A DNA stretch of 49,485 bases from Legionellaceae bacterium (GTDB taxonomy: Bacteria; Pseudomonadota; Gammaproteobacteria; Legionellales; Legionellaceae), in the NCBI GenBank assembly GCA_947504875.1, contig CANNJI010000005.1:1-49485 (forward strand). The letters run 5' to 3'. Position numbers and translations under genes: made by a program. The notes beneath the pieces are model-generated. The model was given only the letters and a program-made list of their open reading frames with translations. It was not told the origin of the DNA and did no database searches. This document shows, piece by piece, positions 35,912 to 44,745 of this stretch; the stretch's first letter is position 1; every line of letters starts with the position of its first letter.

Positions 35912-36357
35912 TTGAAGGGGTTGTCATCACACCGCTGAAACAAATTTTTGACGAGCGTGGAAAAGTGATGCATATGTTACGTGAAGATTCTCCTCTGTTT
36001 TCTCATTTTGGAGAGATATATTTTTCTTGTACGCATGCTGGAGCAATTAAGGCCTGGCATTTGCATAAGCAAATGACTTTAAACTATGCCGTTATTTATG
36101 GCGAAATTAAGTTTGTTTTATTTGATGATAGGCCAGGGAGCTCAACGCAAGGTAAAACGCAGGAGCTGTTTTTATCACCTGAAAATTATTGCTTGGTGAC
36201 CGTGCCGCCTTTAATTTGGAATGGATTTAAAGGGATTGGTGATAAAACTTCAATTGTTGCTAATTGTGCAACGCTTCCGCACGACCCAGATGAAATTGAA
36301 CGACGCCCCGCAATGGATGCAAGCATTCCTTATGATTGGGACATTCACCATCGTTAA
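35908..36357 (+). CDS. RmlC-like sugar 3,5-epimerase family protein
   Basis: A 149-residue cupin-fold protein of the dTDP-4-dehydrorhamnose 3,5-epimerase family, shorter than RmlC (about 180). AWHLHKQMTLNY (51-62) and FVLFDDRPGS are the recognisable parts. Lying directly after rfbG, it probably epimerises CDP-4-keto-6-deoxyglucose at C3, C5 or both. An overlap of 4 bases couples it to rfbG. Confidence 0.8.
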   Translation: MIEGVVITPLKQIFDERGKVMHMLREDSPLFSHFGEIYFSCTHAGAIKAWHLHKQMTLNYAVIYGEIKFVLFDDRPGSSTQGKTQELFLSPENYCLVTVPPLIWNGFKGIGDKTSIVANCATLPHDPDEIERRPAMDASIPYDWDIHHR

Positions 36358-36370
36358 AGGATAACAGCAA

Positions 36371-37366
36371 TTGAAAATTCTCATCACGGGGGGCATGGGG
36401 TATATCGGCGGTAGGCTAGCAAAATTTTTAGTTGGAGCCGGCCATGAGGTTTATTTGGGATCAAGGCAATTATTAAGTCCCCCGCGTTGGTGCCCTGAAG
36501 CCCGAATGGTTCAAATGCAGTGGGAGGATGATGCCGCATTGGCGTCTGTGTGTCGTGGTATGGATGTGGTTGTGCATACTGCAGGTATGAATGCTCAAGA
36601 TTGTGCACAAAATCCTAGGGCAGCATTGAATTTTAATGGCGTTTGCACAGAACGTTTGGTTAACGCAGCAATTCATCAGGATGTATCGCGTTTTATTTAT
36701 TTTTCAACAGCACATGTCTATGCCAGCCCATTGGTGGGTATAATTAATGAAAAAACGATACCAACCAATACACATCCTTATGCAACAACGCATCGAGCGG
36801 GTGAGGATTTTGTATTAAGTGCCGCTTCAAATAAGCAAATTGATGGTTGTGTGATTCGACTCTCGAATGCATTTGGTGCGCCAATGTATGCTAATGTTAA
36901 TTGTTGGTCTTTGCTGTTGAATGATTTATGCAGACAAGCAGTGATATCAAAAAAAATGGTGTTGCATTCATCTGGCTTGCAACGACGAGATTTTATTCCG
37001 ATGGCAGATGTTTGTCGGGCAATAGCTTATTTGTTGTTTTTGCCTGCGTCCCGTCGCGAAAGTTTAGAACTGAATTATTCGCAATCACCATCAAAAGATA
37101 CCGTCATTCCGAGCCAGCCTATATTTAATTTAGGCGGCTTATGGTCTCCAACGGTTTGGGAAATCGCTTCTTTGCTGCAATTACGATGCGAGGAGGTTTT
37201 GGGATTTCGACCTTCACTGGCTCGCCTTGAGGCAACATTAGGTGAACAATCAGCTCAACTTGAATATAAAATGGATTCTCTCTCTCAAATGGGCTTTAAA
37301 TTAAAGAAAGATCCGGTTTTTGAGCTTGATCAATTACTACTTTTTTGTAACCATGTGTTTGCGTGA
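36371..37366 (+). CDS. SDR reductase of the CDP-6-deoxyhexose pathway (Lys replaced by His)
   Basis: SDR of 331 residues starting at a TTG with AAAGGA about 9 bases before it. Cofactor loop TGGMGYIG is at 6-13, active-site STAHVY at 112-117, and the YxxxK pair reads YATTH (Y137, H141), so the usual lysine is His. Its place after the epimerase suggests C4 reduction of the CDP-keto sugar to a CDP-6-deoxyhexose. The His variant occurs in some SDR subfamilies with HRAxED; activity is inferred. Confidence 0.75.
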   Translation: MKILITGGMGYIGGRLAKFLVGAGHEVYLGSRQLLSPPRWCPEARMVQMQWEDDAALASVCRGMDVVVHTAGMNAQDCAQNPRAALNFNGVCTERLVNAAIHQDVSRFIYFSTAHVYASPLVGIINEKTIPTNTHPYATTHRAGEDFVLSAASNKQIDGCVIRLSNAFGAPMYANVNCWSLLLNDLCRQAVISKKMVLHSSGLQRRDFIPMADVCRAIAYLLFLPASRRESLELNYSQSPSKDTVIPSQPIFNLGGLWSPTVWEIASLLQLRCEEVLGFRPSLARLEATLGEQSAQLEYKMDSLSQMGFKLKKDPVFELDQLLLFCNHVFA

Positions 37367-37388
37367 TCGATATTAAAGGGATGTAGTC

Positions 37389-38273
37389 ATGAGGGCGCTT
37401 ATTTCAGTTGTTATACCTACCTATAATCGCGCGAATGATTTAAAACGCGCACTTACCTCCGTGCTTGATCAAACCTATTCCCATTGGGAGTGTTTGGTGG
37501 TTGATAATCATTCAATGGACCATACCGATGAAATAGTTGCAGCGTTTAACGACTCACGTATAAAACTTTATAAAATTCATAACGATGGCATCATTGCTAA
37601 ATCACGAAATAAAGGCATTCGAGAAGCAAGTGGCGAATATATTGCTTTTTTGGATTCGGATGATTGGTGGACACCTGAAAAGTTAGAAGCTTCTCTTGTC
37701 GCTTTAGAACAAGGGGCTGATGTTGTTTATCATGATTTATATTTAGCGAAGAAGAATAATCAGCGTTTTTTTTTGAAGAAGAGGTATTCTCAATCAGTTT
37801 CAAGTCCGGTGTTTGAACATATGATTGCCCATGGGAATGCCTTGCTTAATTCAAGTGTTGTCATAAGACGATCATTATTGATTGAGTCTAAAGGATTACG
37901 AGAAGAAAAGCGGCTTATAGGGATTGAAGATTTTTATGCTTGGCTTGATGTAGCAAAACTGACAGAAAAATTTACCCGACTATCAAAAACCTATGGTTAT
38001 TACTGGGTTGGTGGAGGTAACTTTACCACACTTGAACGCTATATAAAGTGTATAAATGAGTTTAAAAAAGATTATGCTTCTACCATCACGCAATTACTTG
38101 ACTACAATGATTTTTTTTGGATTTTTTATAATGAAGGAATGGCTCATTATCGCGTTGGCTCATATTTTTTAGCGAATCAAATTTTATGTGGTCTTTCTCT
38201 AAAAAATAAGAAAATAATAATTAAATTAAAATTAATGTTGATGCGTGTAATATTAAAAAGGAAAGTGTTATGA
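37389..38273 (+). CDS. Glycosyltransferase family 2
   Basis: Inverting GT-A glycosyltransferase of 294 residues. SVVIPTYNRA (6-15) opens the fold; VVDNHSMDHT (37-46) and the metal-binding LDSDDWW (88-94, D89/D91) follow. AGGGATG serves as ribosome site. It overlaps the next glycosyltransferase by 4 bases. Donor unknown. Confidence 0.9.
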   Translation: MRALISVVIPTYNRANDLKRALTSVLDQTYSHWECLVVDNHSMDHTDEIVAAFNDSRIKLYKIHNDGIIAKSRNKGIREASGEYIAFLDSDDWWTPEKLEASLVALEQGADVVYHDLYLAKKNNQRFFLKKRYSQSVSSPVFEHMIAHGNALLNSSVVIRRSLLIESKGLREEKRLIGIEDFYAWLDVAKLTEKFTRLSKTYGYYWVGGGNFTTLERYIKCINEFKKDYASTITQLLDYNDFFWIFYNEGMAHYRVGSYFLANQILCGLSLKNKKIIIKLKLMLMRVILKRKVL

Positions 38274-39373
38274 ATATAGTGTTTCTTGTTAGTTCGTTAG
38301 GTGCAGGTGGTGCAGAACGTGTTGCAGTTACATTATCCAACGCATGGGTGCAAAGTGGGCACGAAGTGACATTACTTTCAACTTTTTCAGGTAGGGGAGA
38401 TTGTTTTTATGAGACCTCAAAATCAGTCGACTTGGTTTTCTTAAGTGATTTGGTTGGTAATCGCTCTAAAAATATCCTGACTTATATACAACGATTTTTA
38501 ATTTTAAGAAAATTTATTCAAAAGAAAAAGCCAGATGTTATTATCTCTTATTTACCTAATGTCAATGTTGCAGCTATTTTATTAAGCTTTTTCCTAAAAA
38601 CACCCCTCATTTGCTCTGAGCATACAGATCCCAGGGTTGATGAGCGTTCAAAATTTTTGAAGTTTATGTGCAGAGTAACTTACCCGTTTGCGAAGGTCAT
38701 GATCGTTCAAACAGAAGCAGTTATGGCAACAATTGGGAATGTATACCCTAATTTAAAACGTGTTTATCAACTTCCGAATCCATTAACGCTAGAAGTTCAA
38801 TCAAATGAATGGGTACCAATAAAAAAAGAACGGAAAGTATTACTAAGTCTGGGACGTCTTGGTCCTGAAAAGCAAGTCGATAAAATTATTAAAGCCTTTG
38901 CTGCTGTGGCGCATAAAAACCCTGATTGGGATTTACATATTTATGGCGAAGGAGTATGTCATGATGCATTGGTAAATCTAATTCGTGAATTAAATTTAAA
39001 TGATCGAATAATGATGATGGGCCGCACATATACACCGTGGTTAGTTATGTTAAAAGCAGATATTTTTGTTATGTCATCTAAGTTTGAGGGTTTTTCAAAT
39101 GCACTTTTAGAGGCGATGGGTACTGGTTTGCCCTGTGTTGCTTTTAACTGTCCCAGTGGCCCTGAAGAAATCACAAGAAGTGGATTAGATGCTTGTCTTG
39201 TGCCATTAGATGATATGCTTTCCTTTCAGAAAGAAATACATCATCTGATGCAGCATGAGTCTTTACGTATTTCATTGGGAAAGCAGGCGCGTCTATCTGT
39301 AATGGAACGTTATAGTTTAAATAAAGTTTTACTGGGCTGGAATGATCTTTTTCATGAGGTTGGGGTGCTTTAG
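38270..39373 (+). CDS. Glycosyltransferase family 4
   Basis: GT-B transferase of 367 residues. The N-terminus FLVSSLGAGGAERVAV (5-20) and Ex7E at E273-E281 (EGFSNALLE), then CPSGPEEI, are the standard pattern of GalNAc/GlcNAc-type GT4 enzymes such as PglH or PglJ. Start overlaps the GT2 gene stop (ATGA). Acceptor and linkage are unknown. Confidence 0.9.
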   Translation: MNIVFLVSSLGAGGAERVAVTLSNAWVQSGHEVTLLSTFSGRGDCFYETSKSVDLVFLSDLVGNRSKNILTYIQRFLILRKFIQKKKPDVIISYLPNVNVAAILLSFFLKTPLICSEHTDPRVDERSKFLKFMCRVTYPFAKVMIVQTEAVMATIGNVYPNLKRVYQLPNPLTLEVQSNEWVPIKKERKVLLSLGRLGPEKQVDKIIKAFAAVAHKNPDWDLHIYGEGVCHDALVNLIRELNLNDRIMMMGRTYTPWLVMLKADIFVMSSKFEGFSNALLEAMGTGLPCVAFNCPSGPEEITRSGLDACLVPLDDMLSFQKEIHHLMQHESLRISLGKQARLSVMERYSLNKVLLGWNDLFHEVGVL

Positions 39374-39396
39374 TTATATTTAATAAGGTTTTTTTG

Positions 39397-40323
39397 ATGA
39401 ATGGAAGCAAAATAGTAATTACAGGAGTCTCTGGATTTATTGGAGATTATTTTGTAAGAGTTTTAAAGCGTAAGTATCCAGGTAGCGAAATATTTGGTAT
39501 TACTCGAACAGGTTCAGTGGTTAATTGTTGTTCTTATAAGCTTGATTTATGCAATGAAAAGGACGTATTGGATATCTTAGAGAGTATACGCCCAGATTAT
39601 CTCTATCACTTAGCAGGTCTTGTTTATTCTTATGATCTTAACGCACTGTATCATGCGAACGTGGTGTCTACTTTAAATATACTCAATGCGATTAAGCGTT
39701 GTAAATTAAACACACGATTGGTTGTTGCGGGCTCTGCCGCTGAATATGGCAGCATTCTAAAAGAACATTTACCCGTTACAGAAAAACAGTGTGCTCAACC
39801 ACAATCACCGTATGGCATGACTAAATTGTGGCAAACGTTAATGACACAATATGATATGTTTGATGCTGTGGATGTATGCGTTGGGCGAATTTTTAATGTG
39901 ATTGGTCCACATATTTCAGAGCATTTAACAACAGGTCAGTTGCTTGGGCAACTTGAACGTGTGAGAAATAAACAACAAGAACCCAAATTATATGTAGGTA
40001 ATCTTACTTTAAAACGTGATTTTTTAGATATAGAGGATGTTTTTTCGGCTTTGATTGCGCTTGCTTTAAGAGGTAAACCTCGAGAAATATATAATATTTG
40101 TTCTGGCGTTTCATTGTCATTTAATGAACTTTTGGATGTTTATTTGTCAGCCTATCCGTTAAATCTTGAGGTGGTGGTTGATTCTAAGCAGGCACAAAAT
40201 AGCTATATTCAAGATATCTATGGATGTAATGAAAAGCTTAAGAGGGATACAGGGTGGATGCCGCTTGTGAGTATAAATGACAGTATAGTTAAATGGAGTG
40301 ATGCTCGTGATGTCAGAGGATAA
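39397..40323 (+). CDS. NAD-dependent sugar SDR (GDP-4-keto-6-deoxymannose reductase-like)
   Basis: Extended SDR of 308 residues from the ATG at 39397 (AAGG 9 bases before). It has TGVSGFIG (9-16), a GSAAEYG active-site stretch and SPYGMTK, with VGRIFNVIGPH, a pattern shared with Rmd-type GDP-6-deoxy-4-keto-mannose reductases and some dehydratases. A GDP-sugar substrate is possible but not shown. The next gene starts within its last 26 bases. Confidence 0.75.
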   Translation: MNGSKIVITGVSGFIGDYFVRVLKRKYPGSEIFGITRTGSVVNCCSYKLDLCNEKDVLDILESIRPDYLYHLAGLVYSYDLNALYHANVVSTLNILNAIKRCKLNTRLVVAGSAAEYGSILKEHLPVTEKQCAQPQSPYGMTKLWQTLMTQYDMFDAVDVCVGRIFNVIGPHISEHLTTGQLLGQLERVRNKQQEPKLYVGNLTLKRDFLDIEDVFSALIALALRGKPREIYNICSGVSLSFNELLDVYLSAYPLNLEVVVDSKQAQNSYIQDIYGCNEKLKRDTGWMPLVSINDSIVKWSDARDVRG

Positions 40324-41530
40324 AGTCGATAATATAGTTGAAGCAAAAGCACCTAGAATTTTACATATTATTGGTAGTCTAGACATAGGGGGCGGCGAGC
40401 GATTTTTATTACGACTTTTGTCTTTAGATGAATTGGATAAAATAAAATGCACTGTTATATCACTGACGGATCTTGGATTTATCGCACATCAGCTTTCTGA
40501 TGTAGGCGTGACTGTTTATGCGCTTGGAATGAAGCGTTTCTTGTTTGTGCCATTTCACTTCATAAAACTTGTAAGGCTGATTAAACAGGTTAAACCTGAC
40601 ATTGTACAAACCTGGTTGTATCATGCTGATTTTTTTGGTGGAATTGCTGCAAAATTTGCGGGTGTTAAGCATGTGAGTTGGGGGCTCTTGGGTACGGAGA
40701 TAAGTAAGTCAGTTTTTTCTGTTACAGGCATCATTCGCAAAGCGTGCGCATTGCTGTCTTATGTTCTTCCCTCCAAAATCATGTGTGTGGCAGAATCCAC
40801 AATTAAAACGCATCGGGCATTGGGTTATTGCGATAAGAAAATGCAATTTTTTCATAATGGATTAGATTTTTCCTCATTACATGCAACAGAAACAGAGCGC
40901 ACAGCATTTCGTTTAAGACACGGTATGGATGAAAAGGATATCGTGATTGGAAGCTTGGGTCGATTTAATCCACTCAAGGATCATTATACGTTGATTCGTG
41001 CGGCTGAAAAATTAATCACAAAAATCCCTAACGTACGGTTTTTAATCATCGGGCGAGAATTAACGCCATTGAATGAAGAACTTATGGGATGGATTAATCA
41101 AACCGGGTTGAGAGAGCGTTTTATCTTATTGGGCGAGAGCTCTAAAATTCCAGTGTGTTTGGCGGCAATGGATATATTTTGTTTGCATTCAAGAGCAGAG
41201 GGGCTTCCAACCGTGTTAGCAGAGGCGATGGCAATGGGGTTGCCTTGTGTTTCAACCGATGTTGGGGATGCAGGTATACTCATGGGCGAAGCAGGTGTTT
41301 TGGTTGAAAAACAAAATCCAGAGGCTTTGGCTGATGGTTTGCTGAAACTGCTGTATATGACCCCTGAAGAACGTCTAGCCTTGGGAAGCGCTGCACAAAA
41401 AAAGGTTAAAACCGAGTATGCGATTGAACAAACACAACAAGAGTTTTCGCAGGTGTATGATTCATTATTCATTAAAAAAAGTAATTCCGCGTTCGTTATG
41501 TCACGAACGCATCAACCCGGGGCCGAATAA
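40310..41530 (+). CDS. Glycosyltransferase family 4
   Basis: GT-B transferase of 406 residues. HIIGSLDIGGGERFLLRL lies near the N-terminus and Ex7E is in EGLPTVLAE, followed by AMAMGLPCVSTDVGDAG. The ATG at 40310 is preferred, with GGAG 11 bases before it; an ATG at 40301 is too close. It overlaps the preceding SDR by 14 bases. Donor unknown. Confidence 0.88.
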   Translation: MSEDKVDNIVEAKAPRILHIIGSLDIGGGERFLLRLLSLDELDKIKCTVISLTDLGFIAHQLSDVGVTVYALGMKRFLFVPFHFIKLVRLIKQVKPDIVQTWLYHADFFGGIAAKFAGVKHVSWGLLGTEISKSVFSVTGIIRKACALLSYVLPSKIMCVAESTIKTHRALGYCDKKMQFFHNGLDFSSLHATETERTAFRLRHGMDEKDIVIGSLGRFNPLKDHYTLIRAAEKLITKIPNVRFLIIGRELTPLNEELMGWINQTGLRERFILLGESSKIPVCLAAMDIFCLHSRAEGLPTVLAEAMAMGLPCVSTDVGDAGILMGEAGVLVEKQNPEALADGLLKLLYMTPEERLALGSAAQKKVKTEYAIEQTQQEFSQVYDSLFIKKSNSAFVMSRTHQPGAE

Positions 41531-41532
41531 TC

Positions 41533-43488
41533 ATGTGTGGTTTACTCGGATTTTTAAATGCTCAATTAAATCATGACGATGCTACACATGTATTAGGAAA
41601 TATGGCACAAAAACTTGTTCATCGAGGGCCTGATGCACAAGGGGTGTGGTTTGATGAACAAACACAAATTGGTTTAGGGCATCGGCGTTTATCTATCCTT
41701 GATGTTTCTGCTGCAGGAAGTCAGCCGATGACATCACCCTCTGGCCGTTATGTGATCGTATTTAATGGTGAAATTTATAATCATTTGGAGCTTCGTCTAC
41801 ATTTAGAAAATACTAAGGGCTGGCGAGGACATTCAGATACGGAAACACTGTTGGCTGGTTTCGATACATGGGGTATTCAAGCCACAATAGAACAAGCTGT
41901 GGGAATGTTTGCATTCGCTGTGTGGGATAAAGAGGAACATGTTTTAACCCTAGGGCGAGACCGCTTGGGCGAAAAGCCTTTATATTATGGTTGGCAGCAA
42001 GGGTGCTTTTTATTTGCTTCTGAATTAAAGGCCATTCAGGCTCATCCTGCATTCAATGCAGCCGTTGATAGAAATGCGCTGTGTTTGTTGATGCGCCATA
42101 ACACGATACCTGCACCTTATTGTATTTGGCAGGGCATGTCTAAATTAATGCCTGGATGTTTATTGGCCGTATCTCTGAAAAATCCTGAGCCTCGAATCAC
42201 AAGGTATTGGTCAAGCAAAACCATCATCGAGAAGTCCCAACGCTCGCCTTATAAAGGCACCTTTGATGAAGCGGTGTTGGATCTTGAAAGCTTACTGATG
42301 GGTGTGATTCATCAGCAAATGATAGCGGACGTCCCCGTGGGGGCATGTCTTTCGGGTGGAGTTGACTCTTCCTTGGTTGTTGCGTTAATGCAAGCGCAAT
42401 CAAGCAGGCCCATTCATACGTTTTCAATTGGATTTAATGAGTCACAATATAACGAAGCACATCATGCAAAGGCTGTTGCAAAGCATTTAGGTACCCACCA
42501 TACAGAGTTATATGTTAACGCGCAAGATGCATTAAATGTTATCTCTTTGCTACCTTCAATGTACGATGAACCTTTCGCTGATTCATCACAAATCGTGACC
42601 TATTTGGTGTCTCAACTGGCAAGGTCTCAGGTTACCGTGTCCTTATCTGGAGATGGTGGGGATGAGTTGTTTGGTGGTTATAACCGTTACCTGATGTTTA
42701 ATCGCTTGCGCGCAATGATTTTAAAGTATCCCATTGCATTGCGTCAGATGGCACAGCGAGCAATCTATAGTTTATCCCCCAAACAATGGGATATGTTGCT
42801 TTTTCCGTTTATACAATTTATGCCGAATAAATTACAGGCGTTAAGTAACAGGCCAGGAGATAAATTATATAAAGGCGCTCCTCTTTTAACACTGCAAACC
42901 CTTGCAGGATATTATCAAGCCCTTGTTTCGCATTGGGGAGATCCTGCTCGTCTTGTCTTAGGTGCAACGGAACCTGAAACATCATTAAATAATTCTTCGT
43001 TGCATCCGAAGCTTGCAACAGATATTGAACAGATGATGAGTTTCGATTTAACAACCTATTTGCCTGATAATATTTTAACAAAGGTTGATCGCGCAGCGAT
43101 GGCTGTGTCGTTGGAAACACGCATTCCCTTTTTGGATCATCATGTGGTTGAGTTTGCTTGGTCCTTGCCATTGGCGTATAAGGTGAGGCAGGCTGAGGAC
43201 AGTAAACGCGTTTTACGATCAATTTTATATAAGTATGTACCGCGCGCTTTAATAGAACGCCCTAAAATGGGGTTTGGATTACCGCTTGACGCGTGGCTTC
43301 GAGGGCCGATGCGTGAATGGGCAGATGATTTATTAGATAAACAACGTTTACATCATGAGGGATATTTTGATGTTGAACAGGTGAATATAAAATGGCAGGA
43401 GCATTTAAGTGGCAGAAAAAATTGGGCTTACTTGTTATGGGATGTATTGATTTATCAGCAGTGGCTTGGTGTAAATAAAAGGATATAA
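41533..43488 (+). CDS. asnB: Glutamine-dependent amidotransferase, asparagine synthase family
   Basis: A 651-residue two-domain protein: N-terminal class II glutaminase with nucleophile Cys2 (MCGLLGF) and C-terminal ATP-pyrophosphatase synthetase domain with SGGVDSS (274-280). Free asparagine synthesis is possible, but members inside O-antigen and capsule clusters are thought to amidate sugar carboxylates. Legionaminic acid is the only obvious sugar acid encoded here, as no uronic acid dehydrogenase is in the window. It ends 1 base before the polymerase gene. Confidence 0.88.
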   Translation: MCGLLGFLNAQLNHDDATHVLGNMAQKLVHRGPDAQGVWFDEQTQIGLGHRRLSILDVSAAGSQPMTSPSGRYVIVFNGEIYNHLELRLHLENTKGWRGHSDTETLLAGFDTWGIQATIEQAVGMFAFAVWDKEEHVLTLGRDRLGEKPLYYGWQQGCFLFASELKAIQAHPAFNAAVDRNALCLLMRHNTIPAPYCIWQGMSKLMPGCLLAVSLKNPEPRITRYWSSKTIIEKSQRSPYKGTFDEAVLDLESLLMGVIHQQMIADVPVGACLSGGVDSSLVVALMQAQSSRPIHTFSIGFNESQYNEAHHAKAVAKHLGTHHTELYVNAQDALNVISLLPSMYDEPFADSSQIVTYLVSQLARSQVTVSLSGDGGDELFGGYNRYLMFNRLRAMILKYPIALRQMAQRAIYSLSPKQWDMLLFPFIQFMPNKLQALSNRPGDKLYKGAPLLTLQTLAGYYQALVSHWGDPARLVLGATEPETSLNNSSLHPKLATDIEQMMSFDLTTYLPDNILTKVDRAAMAVSLETRIPFLDHHVVEFAWSLPLAYKVRQAEDSKRVLRSILYKYVPRALIERPKMGFGLPLDAWLRGPMREWADDLLDKQRLHHEGYFDVEQVNIKWQEHLSGRKNWAYLLWDVLIYQQWLGVNKRI

Positions 43489-43489
43489 G

Positions 43490-44716
43490 ATGTTAGATGG
43501 ATTAATTTGGGGCGTTTTCTTTTACTCAATAGCTATAGTTATTGCCTTTTGGGCTTACAATTTATACTCCCCACTGTATCAGAGAACATGTGTTGTTATA
43601 TTGTTTTGTGCTTTAGGCCATTATATAGGCACCATTATTTATCCGCTGGTGCCACAAGATTCTTTCGTTCAGTTTTTTCAAGGAGCAAACCCTAATTTTA
43701 GATGGGGAAATTCAACGCAAATTGTAAAATCAATTACTTGGATCGTAAGGGAGTATTTAACCGGGGACTCTTACTTGGCAACATTGTACTTTTTTTCTGC
43801 CTTTTCATTTGTTGGGAGTGTTTTGTGGTACTTACTTTATTTGCAATTATCGCAAGCGCTAAATATCAGTAATCAGAAATATATTTTTCCTGCGTTAGTG
43901 ATTATGTGTTGGCCCTCTTTTTTATTTTTTACCTGCGGAATTGTTAAAGATTCATGGTGTTATTTTTTAATTCCGCTTGTTTTCTTATCATGGAATCAAT
44001 TTCATTATGTGCGAAAAAATCGGCTTATGATGCTTTTTTTAATTTTTCTTAGCCTTTTTGTTATGATATTAACGCGTTCTTATTTATTGATGGTTTTTGC
44101 TGGCGCTTATTCCTTATCAAAATTTGAAGGATTTAAAAAATTAACGCTGCTTAATGTTGTTTCCATATTAATTATTTTACCTATTTTTGTTTACGTTGTT
44201 TATTGGGTTAATGGGTCAGATACAACGATTGAGACCGTTAGCAAGAGAGCTGTTTTTCAACAGACACACCAAAATATCGGCAGCTCTTTTCCTATGTTAA
44301 CAAAAGATCCAAAATTTATTTTGTTCGCATTACCCTATAACTTTATCATGAACCTAATCATGCCGATGTTTATTTTTGCGCGTAATATCGTGGGGTATAC
44401 AGCATCACTTGAAAATGTATTTTTAGTTTACCTCATTTATCGATTTTGGAAAAAAAGACGGGTGTATCAGTTAATAAAAAATAAACTGAAACCCGTTAAA
44501 TTATATATGTCGTTTTTTATTGTGGGCATGTCGTTTATGAGTTTAATTAACACTAACCTTGGGTTGGCTATGCGACAAAAATCAATGTATATGCCTTGTT
44601 TGTTGGTGATTATGATGCTGGTTTGGCAGTATGGGAAACAAAAGAAAGTACCTGTAGAAATGAATACTGATTCATTAAAAACGCAAGAGAATCAAACAGG
44701 ATTTTTAGCAACTTAA
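43490..44716 (+). CDS. wzy: Wzy-like O-antigen/capsule polymerase
   Basis: Integral membrane protein of 408 residues with roughly ten hydrophobic segments and little conserved sequence, as is normal for Wzy. A larger extracytoplasmic loop with polar residues lies about 245-275. No other protein in the cluster fits as repeat-unit polymerase, and Wzc, WecA-like initiator and a flippase are present. The name is from topology and context rather than from motifs. Confidence 0.65.
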   Translation: MLDGLIWGVFFYSIAIVIAFWAYNLYSPLYQRTCVVILFCALGHYIGTIIYPLVPQDSFVQFFQGANPNFRWGNSTQIVKSITWIVREYLTGDSYLATLYFFSAFSFVGSVLWYLLYLQLSQALNISNQKYIFPALVIMCWPSFLFFTCGIVKDSWCYFLIPLVFLSWNQFHYVRKNRLMMLFLIFLSLFVMILTRSYLLMVFAGAYSLSKFEGFKKLTLLNVVSILIILPIFVYVVYWVNGSDTTIETVSKRAVFQQTHQNIGSSFPMLTKDPKFILFALPYNFIMNLIMPMFIFARNIVGYTASLENVFLVYLIYRFWKKRRVYQLIKNKLKPVKLYMSFFIVGMSFMSLINTNLGLAMRQKSMYMPCLLVIMMLVWQYGKQKKVPVEMNTDSLKTQENQTGFLAT

Positions 44717-44724
44717 AGTGTTAC

Positions 44725-44737
44725 CGCCTAGGAGGCG
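44725..44737 (+). promoter_or_regulatory. Hairpin burying a strong ribosome site
   Basis: CGCCT-AGG-AGGCG forms a 5-bp stem that includes the near-perfect site AGGAGG (44730-44735), 10 bases before the ATG at 44746. A T-rich run (TTGTTTT) follows, so it could act as a weak attenuator or limit translation of the glycosyltransferase. Confidence 0.35.
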
Positions 44738-44745
44738 TTGTTTTA

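Noticed and set aside
36405-36416. GGCGGTAGG resembling the ops/RfaH element
   Set aside because: It is inside the coding sequence of an SDR (the YIGGRLA codons), not in a leader, and the match to the ops core is incomplete.
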